9,536 nt of DNA, from the NCBI GenBank assembly GCA_029882725.1, contig JAOUKG010000043.1, positions 1-9,536 of the forward strand, given 5' to 3'. Positions 1-5,392 of the stretch are shown one piece after another. Origin of the DNA: Cyclobacteriaceae bacterium. Lineage in GTDB: Bacteria; Bacteroidota; Bacteroidia; Cytophagales; Cyclobacteriaceae. The notes beneath the pieces are model-generated. The model did not search any database. It worked only from the letters and a program-made list of their open reading frames with translations, and was not told where the DNA came from. The stretch's first letter is position 1; each line of letters opens with the position of its first letter. Both the position numbers and the translations under genes were made by a program.

Positions 1-162
1 TAGCTTACGGTTCTCTTCTTCAAGCTCCTTGAGCCTTTTTAGCTCTGAGCCATCCATGCCCCCATAACGTTGGCGCCACTTATAGAATGCTGCCCTGCTA
101 ACCCCATGGGCTAGGGAATGTTATCTGGCGCTTTCAAGATGTAAAACCACTATTTCGGCCAT
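1..162 (-). pseudogene. IS3-family transposase OrfA, N-terminal part, with an in-frame stop
   Basis: OrfA is the small helix-turn-helix protein of IS3-type elements. It binds the element ends and is normally joined to the OrfB integrase by a -1 frameshift. Here the minus-strand frame from ATG 162 gives a short N-terminal helix (AEIVVLHLESAR), then a TAA stop at 121-123. It continues in the same frame with HGVSRAAFYKWRQRYGGMD and SELKRLKELEEENRKL, which is the typical recognition helix followed by the leucine-zipper start of IS3 OrfA. The spacing between the first helix and HGVS is about seven residues shorter than usual, suggesting a small deletion as well as the stop. The rest of OrfA and all of OrfB lie beyond the window edge. 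The nonsense codon makes this copy probably inactive. Confidence 0.8.
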
Positions 163-215
163 TTTATCCTTCTCCAATCAATGAAAATTATTCTACCAGA
201 TAAACTGGGTTTACA
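1..215 (-). mobile_element. Left part of an IS3-family insertion sequence, truncated by the window edge
   Basis: The only coding content is an OrfA fragment read leftward (see 1-162). Reading the minus strand from 215, the sequence begins TGTAAACCCAGTTTATCTGG and runs about 50 bases to the OrfA start. This starts with TG and lies at the distance expected for an IS3-family terminal inverted repeat. The other end lies outside the window, so neither the partner repeat nor a target duplication can be checked. The element class is well supported by OrfA; the exact boundary at 215 is inference. Confidence 0.45.
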
Positions 216-303
216 GAAGAGCAACTGGTATTGGCCTTCAATTTTGAACGAAATTCCAAGAAAATAAGGTGTTGTGCAGCGGTTACATTTGTTGTAGTGC
301 GTT
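216..303. other. Short gap, possibly a truncated intergenic element
   Basis: No gene is seen between the putative IS end and the stop of the 304-711 gene. The plus strand contains TGTTGTGCAGCGGTTAC (about 269-285). This resembles the GTTAC-proximal ends of the elements at 751-974 (ATTGCGTGTTAC) and 8180-8345 (TTTTGTGTCGTTAC), and likewise lies just past a minus-strand stop codon. It could be a third copy cut by the IS insertion. The similarity is short and may be chance. Confidence 0.2.
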
Positions 304-711
304 TTATTTTTTCCATTTCACATGTTTTCGCCATACCCATAATTCCATATATGACGGGTCCTGCATTGTTGGATTGTCATTCTCTCTTGCGACTAAAACA
401 AGAGAGCTGTCCTGTGTATAATCCAATGCATACAGTCTTTCATCTGTCCGTATTGCCGTACTTTTAAAGGTCAATGGTTTTGGGTAAACATTGTCCATTT
501 CAAATTTAATATATTGGTCAACGAGAGTTGTATCCTCAATTCCATGTATATAAATATTTCCAGGGTTATAATAATCATGAAGTTCAATTCTCTCCGCCTG
601 TTCAAGTTTTTTATTATGTTTCCAACTCAATACAAATCCAATAATTGCGCCTGTAGTCGAAAGAATTATCAATACAATCCAAAACCATTTGTTTTTATAT
701 AGTTCAAACAT
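304..711 (-). CDS. Small single-pass membrane protein, unknown function (135 aa)
   Basis: I do not recognise this protein. Residues about 9-29 (WFWIVLIILSTTGAIIGFVL) form one strong membrane segment. It is preceded by a short lysine-bearing N-terminus and followed by a basic WKHNKK stretch. The remaining roughly 100 residues are soluble and mixed alpha/beta in character, rich in Asp, Tyr and Thr, ending in a basic Trp-rich tail (WVWRKHVKWKK). The charge pattern does not decide the topology. The start is the ATG at 711; no clear Shine-Dalgarno site precedes it, which is usual in Bacteroidota. It lies about 280 bases downstream of the Fic gene, separated by the palindromic element at 751-974, so it probably has its own promoter. 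Codon use and AT content look like the neighbours. It is a plausible real gene because the membrane segment and composition are protein-like over the full length, but no homology is claimed. Confidence 0.6.
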   Translation of the reverse strand: MFELYKNKWFWIVLIILSTTGAIIGFVLSWKHNKKLEQAERIELHDYYNPGNIYIHGIEDTTLVDQYIKFEMDNVYPKPLTFKSTAIRTDERLYALDYTQDSSLVLVARENDNPTMQDPSYMELWVWRKHVKWKK

Positions 712-750
712 TTTTTGTCAGGGTTGTCTTTCTATCTTTAAAATACACCA

Positions 751-974
751 CAACGTTCAAGCGCATGAATTCGGATGTGGAAAAATAGGGATAAGTACCA
801 AGTTTTCTCCGGACGTTGCCATGCTGCAAAAACCGGAGCAAGTGCCCATGACACCTGGCAATATGCGGAGGCAGGGGTTTCGAAGCTCCAATTTGTCAAA
901 CCGTTACAATTTTCATTAAATATACAAAAGTTTAAAATACCTTCATTCCCCGGCTTATGTATATTGCGTGTTAC
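751..974 (-). repeat. Intergenic palindromic element A, between Fic and the small membrane protein
   Basis: Read on the minus strand, the segment starts with GTAACACGC, 20 bases past the Fic stop codon, and ends with CATGCGCTTGAACGTTG. Inside, two arms of 17 bases (861-877 and 948-964) match as an imperfect inverted repeat, about 12 of 17 by eye, both ending in a GGGG/CCCC run. A second inverted repeat, CTCCGG/CCGGAG, lies at 807-812 and 833-838. No reading frame here looks like protein. The GTAAC start and CAACGTT end are shared with the element at 8180-8345, which also sits at the 3' end of a minus-strand gene. From memory, similar 3'-flanking repeats occur in many Cytophagales genomes; this was not checked. 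Confidence 0.45.
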
Positions 975-993
975 CGCCAGGCATTTCTTTCAA

Positions 994-2109
994 TTAACTT
1001 CGGTGAGAGCTTCGCAGTTCATAATTTGTACTTCGTCCACCACTTGGTTCTTTTTGTAAGATATCCTTTTTAATCAAATCTTGAATATCCCGAAGAGCTG
1101 TATCCTGTGAGCACTTATTTATTTTCCCCCATTTTGAGGTTGTTAACTTTCCGTCAAATCCATCAAGCAATTTGTTAATTATTATTTGTTGCCTATCATT
1201 TAGAATTGTAGTGGAATGTAATTTCCAAAATTCTGCCTTATATAGTATTTTCGATAAGGTCACATCAGTGAAATCAATTGCATTTATTAAACATTGCAAA
1301 AACCATAAAATCCATTCCGTTATATCTGAATTTCCTTTTTGTGTTTTTTCAAGCTTTTCATAATACTGTTTTCTTTCAATTCTAATTTGTGCAGACATAC
1401 TGTAGAACCGCATGATACTTTTGTCAGAACGTGCCAATGTCATATCTGTGATTGCTCTTGTAATTCGTCCATTTCCATCTTCAAATGGATGAATTGTTAC
1501 AAACCATAAATGTGTAATTGCAGCTTTAAGAACCAAATCAATTTCATGCTCGTTTTCGAACCAGTCTAAGAACCTTATCATTTCTGGTTCTATCTTGTCT
1601 GAACTTGGTGCTTGAAAGTGAACTTTTTCTTTTCCCAAAGGTCCTGATACAACTTGCATAGGACCAGTCGTGTCTTTTCTCCAGTTGGCAACTGTGATTT
1701 TAAATAGATTACTCCAACCTGAAGGAAACAATGCCGCATGCCAACCAAACAATCTGTCTTTCGTTAGAGGAAAGTCATATCTTTGTGTAGCGTCAAGCAT
1801 CATTTCAACTATCCCTTCAACATGGCGTTCCGATTCTACAGCTCCGGCAATTTCAATTCCTAATCTCCGAGCAATAGAAGACCGTACTTGTCCGATATCT
1901 AAAAACTCGCCCTCAATTTCAGATGATTTTATAACATCTAAAGTAAGAGTATTCAATACTGCTTCATTTTGCAAATCGAAGCCCAGCGATTCCATTTTCC
2001 CAAGAAGTCTGCCTTGTTGATTTCTGGCTTCACCAAGTTTAATCATCACTTTTTTATTATCCCAAGTGAAGTCAGTCCAGTTTTCTTTTTCGTGTATATA
2101 GATTCTCAT
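994..2109 (-). CDS. Fic-domain protein with N-terminal DUF4172 and C-terminal winged helix (371 aa)
   Basis: Fic enzymes transfer AMP (or another phosphate-containing group) from a nucleotide to target hydroxyl side chains. Positions below count from the ATG at 2109. Residues 1-80 match the DUF4172 type start (IHEKENWTDFTWD). S62-S63-E64-I65-E66-G67 fits the class II inhibitory motif (S/T)xxxE(G/N), whose Glu blocks productive ATP binding. Residues 149-173 contain the usual target-docking flap region. The catalytic motif HPFEDGNGRITR, residues 207-218, is complete, so the enzyme should be active once relieved. Residues about 300-365 look like a winged helix (DTALRDIQDLIKKDIL, GGRSTNYEL), hinting at DNA binding. 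ATG 2109 is chosen because DUF4172 proteins start just before the IW/IH..W motif; a TTG at 2130 is an alternative. It follows the permease gene by about 128 bases, but repeats at its start suggest separate control. The target is unknown. Confidence 0.93.
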   Translation of the reverse strand: MRIYIHEKENWTDFTWDNKKVMIKLGEARNQQGRLLGKMESLGFDLQNEAVLNTLTLDVIKSSEIEGEFLDIGQVRSSIARRLGIEIAGAVESERHVEGIVEMMLDATQRYDFPLTKDRLFGWHAALFPSGWSNLFKITVANWRKDTTGPMQVVSGPLGKEKVHFQAPSSDKIEPEMIRFLDWFENEHEIDLVLKAAITHLWFVTIHPFEDGNGRITRAITDMTLARSDKSIMRFYSMSAQIRIERKQYYEKLEKTQKGNSDITEWILWFLQCLINAIDFTDVTLSKILYKAEFWKLHSTTILNDRQQIIINKLLDGFDGKLTTSKWGKINKCSQDTALRDIQDLIKKDILQKEPSGGRSTNYELRSSHRS

Positions 2110-2204
2110 TCTCCGCAAAATACGCGTCAAATATACTCCTTATTCTCCGCAAATGAAATTATCTCCGCAAAATATGCATAGATTATAGACATTTATCTTC
2201 GCAA
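2110..2204 (-). promoter_or_regulatory. Four-copy direct-repeat operator at the start of the Fic gene
   Basis: The plus-strand core TCTCCGCAA occurs at 2110-2118, 2144-2152 and 2162-2170, with a one-base variant TCTTCGCAA at 2196-2204. On the gene strand it reads TTGCGGAGA, usually preceded by TT or AT. Start-to-start spacings are 34, 18 and 34, so the array is symmetric in layout. The innermost copy ends two bases before the ATG at 2109, so a bound protein would block initiation. The winged-helix tail of the Fic protein makes autoregulation a reasonable guess. The repeats are visible directly; the function is inference. Confidence 0.6.
2128..2135 (-). promoter_or_regulatory. Possible -7 promoter element for the Fic gene
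   Basis: The minus strand reads TATATTTG, an exact match to the Bacteroidota -7 consensus TAnnTTTG. It lies between the operator copies at 2110 and 2144, which would place the transcript start close to the ATG at 2109. No TTTG -33 element is found at the usual distance: the nearest, in the repeat at 2144, is only about 14 bases away. Hence it is only a candidate. Confidence 0.35.
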
Positions 2205-2237
2205 GTTGTCATTTTCATGGCAAATAGTAACGCCCAA

Positions 2238-4727
2238 CTATTCATCCTTTAGGGCTTCTACCGGATTAAGCTTAACAAGTTTCGCTATTTGAGTCGACAC
2301 AATCATGACGCAGAGTATAATTATAAATAAGACAGGAATAATGTAAATGTACACTGGCAGAGATGATTTGTATGCAAAGGAAGTTAACCAGTTGTCCAGC
2401 CACAAATATGAAATCGGGATGCTTATAACGGTAGAAACTATTGCTATCAAAATCAGTTCCTTGCCAGCCAAAATGATTAATTGTACACCGGGTGCTCCCA
2501 GAATTTTTCTAATACCAAATTCTTTCAAACGTCTCGTTACTGAAATAGTCATTAACCCAAACAGTCCGATACCGGCAATGAGGAGTGCTATTAGTGTGAG
2601 CAATTTAAATGTTGAAAGGAATTTTTTGTCGCCATTGTATTGTTGAGCATAGAAATCTTCCATGAAAAAATAATTGAAAGACTGATCAGGAAAAAAGCCT
2701 CTGTAACTATTTTCAATTCGCTTGACTAGTTCAGGAGTAAAACTATTAATTTTTAAAGCAATAAAGGCATCAGCTTTGTTACTGAGAATAAAATACACGG
2801 GATCAATAGCAATATGAAATGATTCGTGGTGATAGTCTTCAATTACCCCAATAATTCTGTATTTAAATCGTCCATTCAAAATTAAATGGTCCCCAATCGC
2901 TTCTTCCGGTGTTGAATATCCTAATTCTTCGGTCGCAACCCGATTGATAATTATACCGCTTGAATCAAGACCGCTTTCATCATGAAAATCTCGACCTGAA
3001 ATAAGGTTAAATTCTAAAGTGGAAATAAACTGATGATCAACGTTACCCGCATTAAATTCATAAACTTGCTGATCGTCAGTTTCAACAGAGTCTCTTGTCA
3101 CCCAATTACCCCTCAATATCCCTTTTCCAGGTAATATATTTGAGCTACTTACGGAGGATATGGAAGAAACAGAACGAAGTTCATTTTTAAAATTTTCCAA
3201 TTTACGAAACATAATATCAGGGGAAGAACCCGATCCAAAGGATGGCTTTTCAATGACCAATACTGCTTCATCATTGAACCCATTATCCCCGGTTAACATA
3301 AAATTTGATTGATGGTATATTCCCAGTGTGATTATGGCAATGCCTATTGAAAGAACGAGTTGAAGGGAAAGAAGTATTTTTCTGAAACTACTTGTATTGT
3401 TTTTCTCTGTAATCTTTCCCTTAATTATATTAACAGGATTGTTATTTGTCATTATCAGGGAAGTATAAATACCAGTTAAACAAACCCCAATAGTAAAAAC
3501 AGAGATGGAACTGATTAACCATCCCGTATTAGTTAAACTGCTGAATGAAAACCTCCAACCGCTTATTTCTTCAAATGCCGGGATAAACAGTGACACTAAA
3601 ACTATGGAGATTAATAAAGCGATAAGATTGATCAGTAAAGATTCACCGGTAAACTGTAAAATAAGTTGTTTTTTATTAGACCCCATGACTTGCCTGATTC
3701 CTGTCTCTTTTGCTCTTTCGAGCGAAGTCGCAGTAAACAGGTTTGTATAATTAATCCATGCTAGTAAAATGACAATTATTGCCAGAATCCCCAAAATATT
3801 TATTGAATTAAAATTTCCTCCGGACTCATATTCATTCGGCATGGAGGAATACAGGTGGATATCCTCAATATTGGTGAATGTAAATTCATTCTTTCTCAAC
3901 CTTTCTCCCGACTCGTCAACAGCTTTAAAAGGAGGTTTGTATTTGTCCACAAATCCAGGCATTGCAGCAGTAATAGAACCAATACCAGAAGGGTCATAAA
4001 GTTTTATGTATGTGTAGAAATAATAACCACCCATGTCCTGCTCGTAACTTTGCCTGCCTGGCAATCCTCTCCACGAAACCTGATTATGCAATGTTGGGTA
4101 GGATATTATGACATTAAAATGTGTATGTTTGTTTTCTGGAATGTCCTCAAAAACACCTATTATCAGTACTTCATCTGTAAGCCCAACATCGCTTTGAATA
4201 GTCAGGGTCTCATCAATCACATTTAGATGACCAAAATATTTTAGCGCAGTACTTTCAGAAATAATAGCATTATTTGGATTGGTCAAGGGATGGTCTGTTT
4301 GGGTATTGAGGAGCTTTATCTCCAATAGTTCCAGTAAATCCTGGTCGGCATAGGCAATATCCTTCTCCCTGTAACTAACAGTATTACCATTATATGTGTA
4401 TTTAACATCAACATTGGCCATACGACCCCATGCATAATACCTTGCATACTTTTCTACCTGTGGAAAATATTCCTTCATATAGGGGCCCACACCGGCATAA
4501 GTGGCTGCAGAATTGTAGATGAGTTCTCCAAAACGTATGTAGTTGTTTTGTACTCTGAATACTTGTTTTGAAATAGGGGATTTATCAAAACTGCTCTCAA
4601 AAGTAATATATCCGGAGATAAACAGATAAACCGTCAGGCCTATAGACAAACCAAATACGTTTATGATGGTTGTGAAGTAGTTTTTCTTCAGTTTTCTGTA
4701 TGCAAGGAGAAAAAAAATCTTTAGCAT
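2238..4727 (-). CDS. ABC transporter permease, MacB/FtsX family with tandem FtsX domains (829 aa)
   Basis: This is an inner-membrane permease of the MacB/LolC-type mechanotransmission family, which works with a cytoplasmic ATPase to export or move lipoproteins, peptides or toxic compounds without a channel of its own. A membrane segment at about 18-40 is followed by a MacB periplasmic core domain (about 45-300). The first FtsX block has segments near 309-330, 362-384 and 402-424, with the coupling sequence ERAKETGIRQVMGSNKKQL. A fifth segment near 449-471 leads into a second periplasmic domain (about 480-700). The last FtsX block has segments near 708-730, 752-776 and 792-814, with RRLKEFGIRKILGAPGVQL and the usual NPVEALKDE tail. 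The length and eight-segment plan match the long Bacteroidota permeases. No ATP-binding partner is encoded next to it in this window. The start ATG at 4727 has no clear Shine-Dalgarno site. The substrate cannot be told from the sequence. Confidence 0.93.
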   Translation of the reverse strand: MLKIFFLLAYRKLKKNYFTTIINVFGLSIGLTVYLFISGYITFESSFDKSPISKQVFRVQNNYIRFGELIYNSAATYAGVGPYMKEYFPQVEKYARYYAWGRMANVDVKYTYNGNTVSYREKDIAYADQDLLELLEIKLLNTQTDHPLTNPNNAIISESTALKYFGHLNVIDETLTIQSDVGLTDEVLIIGVFEDIPENKHTHFNVIISYPTLHNQVSWRGLPGRQSYEQDMGGYYFYTYIKLYDPSGIGSITAAMPGFVDKYKPPFKAVDESGERLRKNEFTFTNIEDIHLYSSMPNEYESGGNFNSINILGILAIIVILLAWINYTNLFTATSLERAKETGIRQVMGSNKKQLILQFTGESLLINLIALLISIVLVSLFIPAFEEISGWRFSFSSLTNTGWLISSISVFTIGVCLTGIYTSLIMTNNNPVNIIKGKITEKNNTSSFRKILLSLQLVLSIGIAIITLGIYHQSNFMLTGDNGFNDEAVLVIEKPSFGSGSSPDIMFRKLENFKNELRSVSSISSVSSSNILPGKGILRGNWVTRDSVETDDQQVYEFNAGNVDHQFISTLEFNLISGRDFHDESGLDSSGIIINRVATEELGYSTPEEAIGDHLILNGRFKYRIIGVIEDYHHESFHIAIDPVYFILSNKADAFIALKINSFTPELVKRIENSYRGFFPDQSFNYFFMEDFYAQQYNGDKKFLSTFKLLTLIALLIAGIGLFGLMTISVTRRLKEFGIRKILGAPGVQLIILAGKELILIAIVSTVISIPISYLWLDNWLTSFAYKSSLPVYIYIIPVLFIIILCVMIVSTQIAKLVKLNPVEALKDE

Positions 4728-4885
4728 CTTGTAAACATTTAACGAACTAATTATGTGAAAATATAGGTCTTTAAGTTTAAGTTCACATCCTATTATAATT
4801 CCAATATAAGATAATTTGTAGATTTTATTCGACTTTTCTATAATTTCAACCTATTTATAACTTAAACACTTTTCATTTTTACTCT

Positions 4886-5231
4886 TTAATACCAACGCAC
4901 TCCGATTTCCTTGCCCTCCAGATCGACATCCAGCTCTGCTCCCTCCCACATCTGTTGGTTTTTTATTTCTGAACCGGACGGAAAATACGACAAGAGATTG
5001 ATACCGTTACAAATTCCGGTGGCATTGACTTTCTTTCTAGTGCTTTGAATCACGGATTTAGGCGGAATGCAAACGGAATCTCACGGAGAGGCCTTTTTTA
5101 TACTCTATACCAGTGGCATGTCTATCCCTGTGTTTTGTGTAAGTTGTTATGAATGCATCGGTAATTATATCCACCAATAAATCTCCGAAACAATGAGCGG
5201 AAACCTTGGTGGATGAATTGTTGGCAGCACT
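4886..5231 (-). pseudogene. Probable decayed coding region in the gap between receptor and permease
   Basis: Two successive stop-free minus-strand stretches read like protein and overlap in different frames. The first, 5061-5231 (57 codons), includes SAHCFGDLLVDIITDAF and EYKKGLSVRFRLHSA before a TAA at 5058-5060. The second, 4886-5080, has 64 codons after a TGA at 5081-5083 and includes NGINLLSYFPSGSEIKNQQ and WEGAELDVDLEGKEIGVRWY, then a TAA stop. The region is visibly richer in G and C than the AT-rich stretches on both sides. The simplest reading is one former gene with a frameshift near 5060-5080 and a lost start. KKGLSVRF loosely recalls the end of FISUMP-type surface domains, but I cannot assign a family. 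The remainder of the 4728-5389 gap (4728-4885 and 5232-5365) is AT-rich, and I see nothing coding in it. Confidence 0.3.
5169..5214. repeat. Nested inverted repeat
   Basis: ATCCACCAA (5169-5177) and TTGGTGGAT (5206-5214) form a perfect 9-bp inverted repeat. Inside it a second pair, TCCG (5184-5187) and CGGA (5198-5201), is nested with a 10-base loop. It has no T-run on either strand, so it is not a simple intrinsic terminator. It lies within the probable decayed coding region and may be a recombination or protein-binding site, or chance. Confidence 0.4.
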
Positions 5232-5365
5232 TTACTTAACAGGTTACTTTTTCGATGTGAGCTAGTAAAACTGGAAGGAAAAAGTTTTAGAATGGAGAAT
5301 AAAGAAAAAACCATTTTCAATGAAAAAAATTTAACCAAAAGTGGGGAAAGTTAATTGCGAAAATT

Positions 5366-5392
5366 TAGTGAAATTCAATTTGCTGTTCACTA
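5366..5392 (-). terminator. Weak hairpin overlapping the receptor stop codon
   Basis: TAGTGAA (5366-5372) and TTCACTA (5386-5392) are a perfect 7-bp inverted repeat with a 13-base loop. The stop codon TAG at 5390-5392 is part of the stem. On the gene strand the stem is followed by AAATTTTC rather than a strong T-run, and the stem is AT-rich. It could be a weak terminator or a 3'-end stabiliser. Confidence 0.35.

Noticed and set aside
231..467. Plus-strand frames over 231-467, 514-702, 689-1059, 1670-2020, 3505-4226 and similar
   Set aside because: They are antisense to well-supported minus-strand genes or cross intergenic repeats, and their translations have no domain or signal features.
2110..2130. 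TTG start at 2130 for the Fic protein, with AGGAG five bases upstream
   Set aside because: The spacing is attractive, but the DUF4172 family begins right at the MRIYIHEKENW segment, and the extra seven residues would be encoded by the repeat at 2110 and an overlapping promoter motif. ATG 2109 is preferred, though TTG is not excluded.
4728..4885. Strong promoter before the permease
   Set aside because: Only a 7-of-8 match (TATATTTT) to the -7 element was found, with no TTTG at the right distance.
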